From contig NZ_FOKE01000009.1 in assembly GCF_900112065.1 (NCBI RefSeq), positions 102,672-166,671 on the forward strand: DNA of 64,000 nt, written 5' to 3'. A program made the translations under genes and the position numbers. Positions 16,396 through 24,024 of this stretch are shown piece by piece (positions within the stretch are counted from its first letter, which is position 1; each line of letters starts with the position of its first letter). This DNA is from Cohnella sp. OV330. GTDB lineage: Bacteria; Bacillota; Bacilli; Paenibacillales; Paenibacillaceae. The notes beneath the pieces were generated by a model. The model worked only from the letters and a program-made list of their open reading frames with translations, did not search any database and was not told the origin of the DNA.

Positions 16396-17475
16396 TTGGC
16401 CATGCCGGAATTCGCCAGAAACATGGACCAAGACGCTGCCGCTCCTGTTTGCACGACCGCGAATACGTATTATCATAGCCTCATCGATTGGGGCGACGCG
16501 AACGATCCGCTCCGCAAGCTGCTGTCCCCATCCCTGCCGGCGGCCGGCGGCAAGGGGATCTGGGGCGCCTCGGACGACGAAGCCGACTATCTGTCCCAAG
16601 GCTATCGCCACAAGTTTCGGACGTCCGCCTTCCTGATGCTTCCCGAGACGGAGGCCGAAGAGGGCGTGGCGCCTGCGCTCGAATACGTGGCGGCCCATCC
16701 CGAGATCCGGCAGGTGATCCTGGCGGGCGGCGACTGCTTCAGCCTTCCTACGCTCAAGCTGCGCAAGCTGATCCAGAGCCTGCGGGCCATCCCGCATGTC
16801 GGGATCATCCGGCTCAGCACGCGCATGCCGGTCATGGAGCCGGCGCGTATCGCGGACGACCTGGGCCTGCTGCGGCTGGTCCACGAATTTTCCACGCCCT
16901 CGAAGCCGCTTTATCTGATGGCGCATATCCACCATCCGAGGGAGATGACGGACCAAGCGATCCGGGCGTTTCGCTCGCTCGGCGACGCCGGGGCAGTCAT
17001 CGTGAACCGGACGCCGATCCTGGGCGGGATCAACGACGCGCCGGAGCTGCTGGGCGAGCTGCTGGAGCGCCTCGAGCTTGCGGGCGTGACGCCTTATTAC
17101 TTTTTCGTAGATCGTCCGAGCGAGGCGAGCGCCGAGTTTGCGGTGCCGCTGGCCAAGGCATATCGGCTGGTCGAGGCAGCCAAGCTGACGACGGCGGGAC
17201 TCGGGCGGCGGGCGCGCCTCGCGATCAATCACGAGGCGGGCTTCACCGAGGTGCTGGCCGTCGAGGGCGGCAAGGCCTACCTGAAGTTCCATGCGTCGCC
17301 CGATGACGATGCAGGCAAGTTCATCACGGCGGACTGCCCCGAAGACGCGCTGTGGCTGACCGAACTGCCGGGCAGCGAATCGAAGATCGGGGCGCTGCGG
17401 ATCGATTGGACAGACTCCGAAGATTACGGGCTCCACACTTCTTACGTCAAGCGGCCTTATCAGATCGGGGACTGA
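16396..17475 (+). CDS. Lysine-2,3-aminomutase-like protein lacking radical-SAM and PLP motifs
   Basis: The 359 residues align by pattern to KamA/YodO over the whole length: NDPLRKLLSPS, then VRDVLLSGGD-like IRQVILAGGDCFSLPTLKLR. IPHVGIIRLSTRMPVMEPARI, ILGGINDAPELLGELLE and VTPYYFF follow. Where KamA enzymes have the CxxxCxxC iron-sulfur motif, HKFRTSAFLML runs straight into PETEAEEG. About 22 residues are missing in frame and no cysteine cluster exists elsewhere. The PLP motif PGGGGK is also absent (INHEAGFTEV instead). It therefore cannot be a normal aminomutase. TTG 16396 is preferred because AAGGAGG lies 8 bases upstream; ATG 16402 is the alternative. It sits behind a c-di-AMP riboswitch as a single-gene unit. 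Confidence 0.75.
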   Translation: MAMPEFARNMDQDAAAPVCTTANTYYHSLIDWGDANDPLRKLLSPSLPAAGGKGIWGASDDEADYLSQGYRHKFRTSAFLMLPETEAEEGVAPALEYVAAHPEIRQVILAGGDCFSLPTLKLRKLIQSLRAIPHVGIIRLSTRMPVMEPARIADDLGLLRLVHEFSTPSKPLYLMAHIHHPREMTDQAIRAFRSLGDAGAVIVNRTPILGGINDAPELLGELLERLELAGVTPYYFFVDRPSEASAEFAVPLAKAYRLVEAAKLTTAGLGRRARLAINHEAGFTEVLAVEGGKAYLKFHASPDDDAGKFITADCPEDALWLTELPGSESKIGALRIDWTDSEDYGLHTSYVKRPYQIGD

Positions 17476-17493
17476 CCGACAGCTTTTCGCGCC

Positions 17494-17541
17494 ATACATT
17501 CGGCTTTGCCTTTCGAGGCGGGCCGGATGTATATTTATTTT
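17494..17541 (+). terminator. Intrinsic terminator of aminomutase-like gene
   Basis: A long imperfect stem of ATACAT/ATGTAT, CGGC/GCCG and TGCCT/AGGCg around a TTCG loop, followed by ATTTATTTT. It isolates the riboswitch-controlled gene from the pspA operon. Confidence 0.75.
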
Positions 17542-17571
17542 ACGGATAACCGCACGTCTCCGGGGAAATGT

Positions 17572-17597
17572 TGAAACGGTCGGCCTGCGTCCGCGTA
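17572..17597 (+). promoter_or_regulatory. Sigma-W-type ECF promoter of the pspA operon
   Basis: TGAAAC (17572-17577), 16 bases, then CGTA (17594-17597). This is the exact consensus of Bacillus sigma-W, the envelope-stress ECF factor. It lies 49 bases before the pspA start. Confidence 0.8.
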
Positions 17598-17645
17598 CTA
17601 CATTACATAGCCGCGAACGAGCGGACAAGAGGAGGATTCGTGTAA

Positions 17646-18314
17646 ATGTCTATTTTCAAACGGTTGCGCGATCTCACGCTGTCGAACGTATATGCCCTGA
17701 TCGAAAAGGCGGAAGACCCGGTCAAAATGACCGATCAATATCTGCGCGACATGGCTGAGGATCTTGAGGACGCCGAGAAGGCGGTCGCAGCACAGATCGC
17801 GATCGAAAAACGCTTCAAGCAGTTGTACGAGGAGCAGTCGGCGCTCGTCGCCAAACGCGAGGAGCAGGCGAATATCGCGGCACAGGCCAAGAATATCGAC
17901 CTGGCCCGTCGCGCGCTCGAAGAGAAGAAAGCTGCGGAGATCAAGGTCGGCGAGTACAAAGCCAGCTACGAGCAGAACAAGCAAGCCGCGGACAATCTCC
18001 GTCTGAAGCTCGACGAGATGCGCAAGCAGTTTACCGAGCTGAAAAACCGACGCGAGACGCTGGTCGCCCGCGCCAACGCGGCGAAGGCGCAAGCCGGCAT
18101 CAACAAGGCGATGGCTGGCTTCGGCACCGACACCGCGATGTCCGGTCTCAGCCGGATGGAAGATAAGGTTCGCCAAATGGAGGCCCATGCGGAGGCAACC
18201 GAAGAGCTCAGCCAGTCCAAGGGCAAATCGCTGGATGACGAGTTCGCGACGCTCGGCAAGGACAAAGCCGTCGAGGACGAATTGGCGGCATTGATGAAAA
18301 AGTACGAAAGCTAA
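17646..18314 (+). CDS. pspA: PspA/IM30-family envelope stress protein
   Basis: A 222-residue protein, almost entirely coiled coil, that polymerises on the inner leaflet of damaged membranes. It begins MSIFKRLRDLTLSNVYALIEKAEDPVKMTDQ, the amphipathic helix and helix 1 of the family, and continues with charged heptads to about residue 175. Membranes or phage-shock-like stress induce PspA; in B. subtilis it is in the sigma-W regulon, matching the promoter here. A terminator follows, so the downstream genes probably receive less transcript than pspA. Confidence 0.93.
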   Translation: MSIFKRLRDLTLSNVYALIEKAEDPVKMTDQYLRDMAEDLEDAEKAVAAQIAIEKRFKQLYEEQSALVAKREEQANIAAQAKNIDLARRALEEKKAAEIKVGEYKASYEQNKQAADNLRLKLDEMRKQFTELKNRRETLVARANAAKAQAGINKAMAGFGTDTAMSGLSRMEDKVRQMEAHAEATEELSQSKGKSLDDEFATLGKDKAVEDELAALMKKYES

Positions 18315-18325
18315 GGCGATCGAAG

Positions 18326-18351
18326 AGGACTCCCCCGCGGGGTCCTTTTTT
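18326..18351 (+). terminator. Intrinsic terminator within the pspA operon
   Basis: AGGAC(t)CCCC pairs with GGGGTCCT around a short CG loop, followed by six T. Its position between pspA and the DUF350 gene would attenuate downstream expression. Confidence 0.75.
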
Positions 18352-18483
18352 CAAACGCCTATCTAAGCTAAAATAAGGAAAGAGTTCCATGGCGCGTCCG
18401 AAACGGAGCGCTTCGGGCGGATTAATTCCGCGCAGTTGGTGCGCAACCGCCCGGTTTTATCCGCGGGAGGAGAGACGTTAACA

Positions 18484-18888
18484 GTGACGATTGAAAACGT
18501 GGTCGGCACGCTGCTGTGGACGGCGGCGGGCGCGGTGCTTCTGTTCATTCTCATGGGCATCGACGCTTATTTTACCAAGTACAAGGATATGGCCGAGATG
18601 AAGCGGGGCAATACGGCGGTAGCCATCCGCTTCGTATTGAAGCTTGTGGCGCAGGGGTATATTCTTTCCCGCTCGATCGTGACGTCCGACGATCTCGGAG
18701 AGGCGCTGCTCGTTTCCTTCATTTCGTTCGTGATTCTGTTCGTGCTCGAGTGGATCGTCGAACTGGCGTTCCGGAAGATCGGGGACTTGCGCTTGGACGA
18801 AGGCGTGCGGGACGGCATCGTAGGGCACGGCCTGATCGCGGGCTCCCTGCATCTGGTCGGTGCGATGATCATCGGCTCGTGCCTGTAA
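18484..18888 (+). CDS. DUF350 membrane protein (YjfL-like)
   Basis: A 134-residue protein with four hydrophobic segments (for example VGTLLWTAAGAVLLFILMGI and ALLVSFISFVILFVLEWIV), typical of DUF350. The family is commonly encoded beside PspA and DUF4178 proteins, and its role in membrane stress is inferred. I favour GTG 18484 with GGGAGG 13 bases upstream; the open frame continues further 5' without a better ribosome site. It is 24 bases upstream of the DUF4178 gene. Confidence 0.8.
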   Translation: MTIENVVGTLLWTAAGAVLLFILMGIDAYFTKYKDMAEMKRGNTAVAIRFVLKLVAQGYILSRSIVTSDDLGEALLVSFISFVILFVLEWIVELAFRKIGDLRLDEGVRDGIVGHGLIAGSLHLVGAMIIGSCL

Positions 18889-18912
18889 GGCTGCGGGAGA
18901 GGAGGACAAGAG

Positions 18913-19428
18913 ATGAGCCTGTTCAAACGGGTTAAAAATATTTTGAAAAAAGCCGAGCCGCTTCCGCAGGAGCGAAGCGTGCTGACGATGGGCCCAGGGG
19001 ACGTATGCGAGGTGTCCCTTGTCACTTACCAGGTGACCGGGCGCACGAAGCCGACCGCCCGCAACGACGTGTGGCTGACGCTTCGGGACGGCGCGGACGT
19101 CCGCTACTTGAACATCGAGCAGCGGCTCGATATGTCATATTCCTTATTTAACACGATTGACGGGCGTCTCGATTCGATGGACGAAGTCCCGGCGCATATC
19201 GAGCTGGACGGCATCGATTACCACCTGGAAGACCAGTACAGCACGCGGATCGTCGAGGCGGGCAGCACGCCCTTTACCTCGGCCGGAGGCGAGCTTTACG
19301 TGTGGCGTTTCCAATCGGACGGGCGCAAGCTGCTCCGGATCGAGTGGCAGGACGGGCGCTTCATGCTGTATGAAGGCGAGAGCGTGCTGCCCGGCGACGT
19401 CGAGTGGCTGAGAGGAAGCGGACAATGA
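18913..19428 (+). CDS. DUF4178 protein of the pspA operon
   Basis: A 171-residue, probably cytosolic beta-rich protein. It starts MSLFKRVKNILKKAEPLPQE; the amphipathic first 15 residues resemble the PspA N-terminus. The body has alternating strands (WLTLRDGADVRYLNIEQRLD, GELYVWRFQSDGRKLLRIEW) as in DUF4178. No enzyme motif is visible. ATG 18913 follows GGAGAGGAGGA. Its TGA overlaps the ATG of the DUF4247 gene (ATGA), indicating translational coupling. Confidence 0.82.
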   Translation: MSLFKRVKNILKKAEPLPQERSVLTMGPGDVCEVSLVTYQVTGRTKPTARNDVWLTLRDGADVRYLNIEQRLDMSYSLFNTIDGRLDSMDEVPAHIELDGIDYHLEDQYSTRIVEAGSTPFTSAGGELYVWRFQSDGRKLLRIEWQDGRFMLYEGESVLPGDVEWLRGSGQ

Positions 19429-20204
19429 GCCGTCCGTCGCGCAGGCGATCCGGCCGCGGATGGCTGCGTTCTTCCATTCATCTGACCGTGATGCTGGCGC
19501 TCGTGGCGACGCTGCTTTCCGCTTGCGGTTCGAGCGTTAACGTTAAGGAAACATATCCGCTCGAATCGGTCAGCGGCAGTGGCAGTCAGACCTCGTACGT
19601 CTACAGGGCGGCGGGAGAGACGGTTCAGGAGGTCGCGACGGCGCTCGAAGCCAAGAAGAAGCCCGAGCAGGTGTCCAAGGACGATCCTGATCATATGTTC
19701 CTCGTCTATTCGGATCAGATCATTCACGTGCAAAAGGATCCGAACAAGCCGGAGGACAGCCTGGTCGAGGTCGACTCCAAGGAGTACGTGCGGCAGAATT
19801 ACAGTCCCTCATTCTTGGAGGGCTACCTGCTCGCGAGCCTTATCGGCAATCTGTTCGATTCGTCGAGAGGCGGCTATTACGGCGACTACCGCGGCTACGG
19901 CAGCCAGAAGTCGTATCCGCCGACCACCGGCACCTACCGCACGCCGACGGTCAGCGACCAGAAGGTCGCGCCGCCTCTTACGGTGGACAAAAAAGGATCG
20001 ATCTTCAAGCGCGGCAGCAAGTCCGGCTCCAGCGGCAGCGTAGGCTCCGACGGACTGTTCGGCAAGAAAAAAACGACGACGGGCAGCATTACCCGCGACG
20101 GCACGAGCGGCTCCGGCGGCAAGTCCGGCTCGAGCTTCAAGCCGCGCAAGACGACGAAGCCGCGAACGAGCTTCGGCGGTTCGGGGCGCATCAGGCGACG
20201 ATGA
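19425..20204 (+). CDS. DUF4247 lipoprotein
   Basis: A 259-residue predicted lipoprotein. It has a basic N-terminus (RRRSGRGWLRSS), a hydrophobic stretch and the lipobox LSAC at about residue 36, which would anchor it to the outer face of the membrane. The DUF4247 core (about 45-150) includes YVYRAAGETVQEVATALEAKKKPE. The last ~100 residues are Gly/Ser/Lys/Arg-rich (FGGSGRIRRR end) and likely disordered and wall-contacting. It is the last gene of the pspA operon; in relatives a spermidine-synthase-like gene often follows, but none does here. Confidence 0.8.
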   Translation: MSRPSRRRSGRGWLRSSIHLTVMLALVATLLSACGSSVNVKETYPLESVSGSGSQTSYVYRAAGETVQEVATALEAKKKPEQVSKDDPDHMFLVYSDQIIHVQKDPNKPEDSLVEVDSKEYVRQNYSPSFLEGYLLASLIGNLFDSSRGGYYGDYRGYGSQKSYPPTTGTYRTPTVSDQKVAPPLTVDKKGSIFKRGSKSGSSGSVGSDGLFGKKKTTTGSITRDGTSGSGGKSGSSFKPRKTTKPRTSFGGSGRIRRR

Positions 20205-20237
20205 CGTTAACACAAACTATATTGGCGTGAAGCACAT

Positions 20238-20290
20238 GCCGCTTGCCTTCCTCATCTACGGATGACGGGAGCGGGCGGCGTTTTTGTTTT
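20238..20290 (+). terminator. Intrinsic terminator of the pspA operon
   Basis: An imperfect GC-rich stem between GCCGCTTGCC (from 20238) and GGGCGGC (ending about 20279), with G-U pairs, followed by GTTTTTGTTTTT. Confidence 0.65.
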
Positions 20291-20319
20291 TATTCAGCGC
20301 GCTGGGGAGACGAGCGGAG

Positions 20320-21051
20320 ATGAATTTAGAGACGACTTTTGATTTGGTAAGATTTAAGTCCGATCCTCTATACAAACAAGGAGACCGGGAGATTAACCGA
20401 CAATTTGAAAAGGCGTTCGCCTTATGGTGGACTGCGACGCTTCGCAATGCCAAGGGAGTTCGGCTTAAGCGGCTCAAGTGCGGCCTGACATATGCCTCTA
20501 TGTATTTTCTGCGTTTCACATGGTTCGCCGCATTCGGCAGTCTAAAGGGACTTGTACCGGAGTATGAAGTTAAGGATTACAAGGACGGGTTCCGGTACAT
20601 AGATTTCGTTTTCTTCACGAATGCGCACCGCGTAGCGATTGAGGTGGACGGCCGCACGTCGCATCGCTTAAACGCCACGCCGGTCGAATACGAGGATGAG
20701 CTCATGCGTCAGAATCATCTCGTCATCGACGGCTGGTCTGTAATCAGACTGGCATTTTTATCGATTCGCGACAAGCCTCGGCAGTGTCAGCAGGTTCTGC
20801 AGCAGATGTTGGGGAAATTGAATGCCGAAGTCGGGGAACGCTTGGAGCTGACAATCACCGAGCGAGTGATACTTGATTATGCGTCTCGTTCTTCGGAGCC
20901 CTTGGAGCCCTATGAACTACGCGGAGTACTGGGGCTACACCGTAATACGATATCAAAATACATCGCGTCTCTCGTTGAAAAAGGATTGATCGTTCCTGCG
21001 AGCATGGATCATAAGCGTAGGTATCGCTACCTGATTAGCGCAAGGAAATAA
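20320..21051 (+). CDS. PD-(D/E)XK nuclease-like protein with C-terminal winged HTH
   Basis: A 243-residue protein of unknown function. The middle (about 95-160) has a restriction-endonuclease-like core, YIDFVFFTNAHRVAIEVDG, with the D...E-x-D pattern of DUF559/Vsr-like nucleases. TSHRLN and a VIRLAF strand follow. The C-terminus (about 185-243) is a MarR-like winged HTH (LRGVLGLHRNTISKYIASLV, EKGLIVPA). ATG 20320 has GGGGAGA 9 bases upstream. Base composition is visibly more A/T-rich than the flanking operons, suggesting acquisition. The stop is only 16 bases before the first unit of a 62-bp hairpin repeat array. Confidence 0.72.
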   Translation: MNLETTFDLVRFKSDPLYKQGDREINRQFEKAFALWWTATLRNAKGVRLKRLKCGLTYASMYFLRFTWFAAFGSLKGLVPEYEVKDYKDGFRYIDFVFFTNAHRVAIEVDGRTSHRLNATPVEYEDELMRQNHLVIDGWSVIRLAFLSIRDKPRQCQQVLQQMLGKLNAEVGERLELTITERVILDYASRSSEPLEPYELRGVLGLHRNTISKYIASLVEKGLIVPASMDHKRRYRYLISARK

Positions 21052-21067
21052 TAAAGACACCCGCCGT

Positions 21068-21350
21068 GGTGCACAAGAAATGTGCATGGAGGCTGCGGGA
21101 AGCGGTGCGTCGCGGTCGGCGGGGGCGATGGTGCACAAGAAATGTGCATGGAGGCTGCGGGAAGCGGTGTGTCGCGGTCGGCGGAGGCGATGGTGCACAA
21201 GAAATGTGCATGGAGGCTGCGGGAAGCGGTGCGTCGCGGTCGGCGGGGGCGATGGTGCACAAGAAATGTGCATGGAGGCTGCGGGAAGCGGTGCGTCGCG
21301 GTCGGCGGAGGCGATGGTGCACGAAAAATGTGTATGGAGGCTGCGGCATG
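21068..21350. repeat. Five-copy 62-bp tandem hairpin repeat array
   Basis: Units begin GGTGCAC at 21068, 21130, 21192, 21254 and 21316, exactly 62 bases apart. Each contains TGCACA-N5-TGTGCA, a 6-bp hairpin, then ATGGAGGCTGCGGGAAGCGG and GTCGCGGTCGGCGG-like sequence. Copies 1-4 are nearly identical; the fifth is diverged and truncated. The period is not a multiple of three, and the frames through it lack ribosome sites. The array fills most of the gap between the nuclease-HTH gene and namA. Confidence 0.9.
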
Positions 21351-21370
21351 TATGCGCCAGTGGCGACAAA

Positions 21371-21401
21371 TTAAAACCGACGCGATACCTGGTCGCGTCG
21401 G
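21371..21401 (-). terminator. Intrinsic terminator of namA
   Basis: CCGACGCG / CGCGTCGG forms a perfect 8-bp stem. On the minus strand it is followed by TTTTAATT, 20 bases after the namA stop. Confidence 0.75.
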
Positions 21402-21420
21402 CTTTCCCAATGGCGATATG

Positions 21421-22458
21421 TCAGCGATGTCCGTAGTAGCCCCGCTCGTACGCCTTCGCGACGAGATCGGTTTTGCCGTCGAGACGGCGCAGCGCGTCTA
21501 TTGCCCAATAAGGGTTGCGAAGCATGGCGCGGCCGATCATGGCAAGATCGGCGTCGCCGGATGCGACGATATGCTCGGCAAGCTCGGGATCGTCCAGCAT
21601 GCCGACGGCGCTGACAGGGACGCCAAGCGCGTCCTTCAGGGCACGCGCGAAAGGAACTTGGTAGCCCGGATAGTTGCCGGGCTTCCCTTTCACCGCCGGA
21701 CCGCCCTCTCCGCCGGTGGAGACGTCGAACATGTCGACGCCGGCATCGCGGTATGCGCGGGCGATATCGAGCATGTGCTCGAGACCGTAGCCGTATTCGG
21801 CATATTCGACCGCGGATACGCGCATGAGGAGGGGCATATCGGGGGGCAGGACGGCCTTGACGGCCTTGATGACCTCGACGCCGAATTTGGCTTTGTCGCG
21901 TCCGAATTCGTCGTCCCGCTTGTTGATGCCCGGCGAGTGGAATTGATGGATCAGGTAGCCGTGAGCGCCATGCAGCTGGATCGTGTCGAAGCCGGCTTGA
22001 ACCGCGCGGGCTGCGGTATCGGCGAACTTGCCGACCAGCGCCCACGCTTCTTCGGTGCTGAGCGCGCGGGGCTGCTTGGCCGTATCGTCGAAAGGCTCGG
22101 TCCAAGGGCCGACCGGCGGCTCGGCGTCCAACGCTTTGCGTCCCGCATGCGCGATCTGGACGCCGATCTTGGCACCGTGCTTATGGACTTCGTCAACGAT
22201 GCGCCGATAAGCGGGGATCTGCTCATCCGACCACAGGCCGAGGTCCCGATTCGAGATGCGGCCGTCCGGCTCGACATCCGTCATCTCGACGAGGATAAGT
22301 CCGGCGCCGCCGACGGCGCGGGAGACGTAGTGAACGAAGTGCCAATCGTTAGGGGCGCCGTCCTCGGCTTCGACGGAGTATTGGCACATCGGGCTCATGG
22401 CGACGCGGTTGCGGAGCGTCAGCCCTTTTAACGTAAAAGGGGATCCAAGCTGGCTCAT
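21421..22458 (-). CDS. namA: NADPH dehydrogenase NamA (Old Yellow Enzyme family, YqjM type)
   Basis: FMN-dependent ene-reductase acting on alpha,beta-unsaturated carbonyls and nitro compounds; part of detoxification. The 345-residue TIM-barrel protein shows RNRVAMSPMCQYS with the YqjM-type active-site Cys, VQIAHAGRKA, DTIQLHGAHGYLIHQFHSP and the phosphate-binding ADLAMIGRAMLRNPYW. ATG 22458 is favoured; GTG 22467 is an alternative three codons upstream. A TTGCAC-N17-TACAAT promoter and a palindrome across its start site precede the gene. Confidence 0.93.
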   Translation of the reverse strand: MSQLGSPFTLKGLTLRNRVAMSPMCQYSVEAEDGAPNDWHFVHYVSRAVGGAGLILVEMTDVEPDGRISNRDLGLWSDEQIPAYRRIVDEVHKHGAKIGVQIAHAGRKALDAEPPVGPWTEPFDDTAKQPRALSTEEAWALVGKFADTAARAVQAGFDTIQLHGAHGYLIHQFHSPGINKRDDEFGRDKAKFGVEVIKAVKAVLPPDMPLLMRVSAVEYAEYGYGLEHMLDIARAYRDAGVDMFDVSTGGEGGPAVKGKPGNYPGYQVPFARALKDALGVPVSAVGMLDDPELAEHIVASGDADLAMIGRAMLRNPYWAIDALRRLDGKTDLVAKAYERGYYGHR

Positions 22459-22481
22459 CGACTTCACTCGCTTTCCTGGTA

Positions 22482-22504
22482 ACTGTATACGAATTAGTAT
22501 CAGT
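22482..22504. promoter_or_regulatory. Palindrome at namA transcription start, probable operator
   Basis: ACTGTATAC-GAATTA-GTATCAGT is an inverted repeat with a one-base offset. It lies five bases downstream of the namA -10, so a bound repressor would block initiation. No regulator gene is adjacent. Confidence 0.45.
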
Positions 22505-22508
22505 TGTT

Positions 22509-22537
22509 ATTGTACCCGGATAAATATAGTTGTGCAA
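22509..22537 (-). promoter_or_regulatory. Sigma-A promoter of namA
   Basis: On the minus strand, TTGCAC (22537-22532), 17 bases, then TACAAT (22514-22509). The start site is predicted near 22502, inside the palindrome. Confidence 0.65.
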
Positions 22538-22566
22538 CCAGATAACTCGGATAAACAGAACGCGCC

Positions 22567-23892
22567 TCACGGCTCTGCTTTTGACTGCGCGACTGCCGCG
22601 CGCCGTAGACGCTTGCGGAGCAGCACCCATACCAGCAGGGGGGAACTGCCGAACACGAACAGGAGCACGCGGATGAGCACGGGATTGGCACTAAGGGAAA
22701 CGCAAACGATAAACGTCAGCGCGCCGACGAAACGCCCGGCATTCAGCGCCAGCTCGCGAAGGATGACGCGTTCCTCCCGCTGCTTGACGTCAGCTTCGTT
22801 GCCCCCGATCTGGTCGAACACGACCGACACGGAAGGGATGGAGAAAAGCGGCACGAAGACGGCGGTGCCCAAACCGAATATAAGCAGCTCTGAATAGCCT
22901 GTCCCCCACAATAGCGGAACGATAAACAAAGTCATCATCAGCGCGCCGGCGAGCATGCCCCAGAACCGCCTGTTCGGCTTCAGCAGCCTGCCCGCGACCC
23001 AAAAGCTGAACAACGCTGCGGCGGACGTATAGAGCGAGAAGCTCCCGAGCTTCATCTCGCTGCCGGTGGACGTATAGACGAGCAGGGCAATGACGAATCC
23101 GAAGATGCCTTCCCGCAGCCCCTGCGCAACCATCGCGCCCGCGATGGCTCGCCATGGGTTGCCTTTTCGAAGCAGGCTCCCTAGCCCGAGGCGCCAGTCG
23201 TACCGTCCGGACGGCTCCCGCTTGTGAAGGCCGAATGTGAGCGCGGCGCCTGCGACGAAAATGGCCAGGGAGATCGCGAAAATGAGACGATAGCCCGCAT
23301 TGCCGCCGCTGCTCGATATGAGCAGGCCGGAGAGCCAAGGCGCCAGCATGCCGGACAACGAGCCGAGCAGCCCGGCCCAGCCGTTGAAACGGTCGCGATT
23401 GCCGGGTCCGGTGATCTCGAAGTAGACGATGTTGAACGACAGCCAGAACAAACCGGAGGAGATGCCCTGAACGAGCCCCAGGATAGGCACTGCATCCGCG
23501 GCGCGCGTTCCGAAAGCGAGCACCAGGCCGTAAAATGCGGCTGCCGCGATAACGCCCCCGCGCAGCGCGTTCATCTTGTTGCCTTCCTTGACCCACTTTC
23601 CGGCCAGCCAGAAGGTGAGGGACATCGAGAGCTGGTGCACGACGGCAAACCATCCGAGAAGCGCGTAGTCGTGTTTGATTTTCCAAATGTAAATGTTGAC
23701 GAAAGTGGCGGATAACGCATTTCCGCACGTGAACAATGCATTCACGGCGAGCAGCAGCAAGGCTTGACGGTCGAGTTTTGTCGTTTTAGTCGCCCGCGGC
23801 TCGTCCTCTGAACGCCCGACATCCGTAAATTCGCGTCCCCGCTCGTGTCCTATTAGCGGAAAACGAGAGGATTTTGAAGAAGTACCCGGCAT
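22567..23892 (-). CDS. MFS transporter (YitG-like, 12 TM)
   Basis: A 441-residue major facilitator protein with about twelve hydrophobic segments after a ~40-residue hydrophilic N-terminus. Characteristic parts are ALLLLAVNALFTCGNALSAT (TM1), ISSGLFWLSFNIVYFEITG and RFNGWAGLLGSLSGMLAPWL. The pattern resembles uncharacterised Bacillus exporters; the substrate is unknown. ATG 23892 has AGGAGG seven bases upstream. It lies 108 bases upstream of namA on the same strand. namA has its own promoter, so co-transcription is uncertain. Confidence 0.82.
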   Translation of the reverse strand: MPGTSSKSSRFPLIGHERGREFTDVGRSEDEPRATKTTKLDRQALLLLAVNALFTCGNALSATFVNIYIWKIKHDYALLGWFAVVHQLSMSLTFWLAGKWVKEGNKMNALRGGVIAAAAFYGLVLAFGTRAADAVPILGLVQGISSGLFWLSFNIVYFEITGPGNRDRFNGWAGLLGSLSGMLAPWLSGLLISSSGGNAGYRLIFAISLAIFVAGAALTFGLHKREPSGRYDWRLGLGSLLRKGNPWRAIAGAMVAQGLREGIFGFVIALLVYTSTGSEMKLGSFSLYTSAAALFSFWVAGRLLKPNRRFWGMLAGALMMTLFIVPLLWGTGYSELLIFGLGTAVFVPLFSIPSVSVVFDQIGGNEADVKQREERVILRELALNAGRFVGALTFIVCVSLSANPVLIRVLLFVFGSSPLLVWVLLRKRLRRAAVAQSKAEP

Positions 23893-23981
23893 GCCGACCT
23901 CCTGAAGTCGCGCTGGAATTCAATGCCCGAACCGGGCGCAGTTTGATTAGGATGGTCGCGGCGGGGGAAAATCATGAATGA

Positions 23982-24010
23982 AAAAAATCCCGTCCCTCGT
24001 CGAGGGCGGG
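23982..24010 (-). terminator. Intrinsic terminator of small protein gene
   Basis: On the minus strand, CCCGCCCTC / GAGGGACGGG with a three-base loop, followed by ATTTTTTT. It ends the gene at 24025-24336. Confidence 0.85.
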
Positions 24011-24024
24011 ATCGAAGCGGAAAA

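Noticed and set aside
16396..17475. Frameshift or sequencing loss of the radical-SAM motif in the aminomutase-like gene
   Set aside because: The missing segment is an in-frame deletion. No cysteine-rich stretch appears in another frame, and the PLP motif is independently absent, so an artefact would need two separate losses.
21068..21350. CRISPR array
   Set aside because: Units 1-4 are nearly identical over all 62 bases; this is a tandem repeat without spacers.
21066..22431. Open frames through the 62-bp array and antisense of namA
   Set aside because: No ribosome site, repeats not in phase with codons, and the downstream part is the clear complement of namA.
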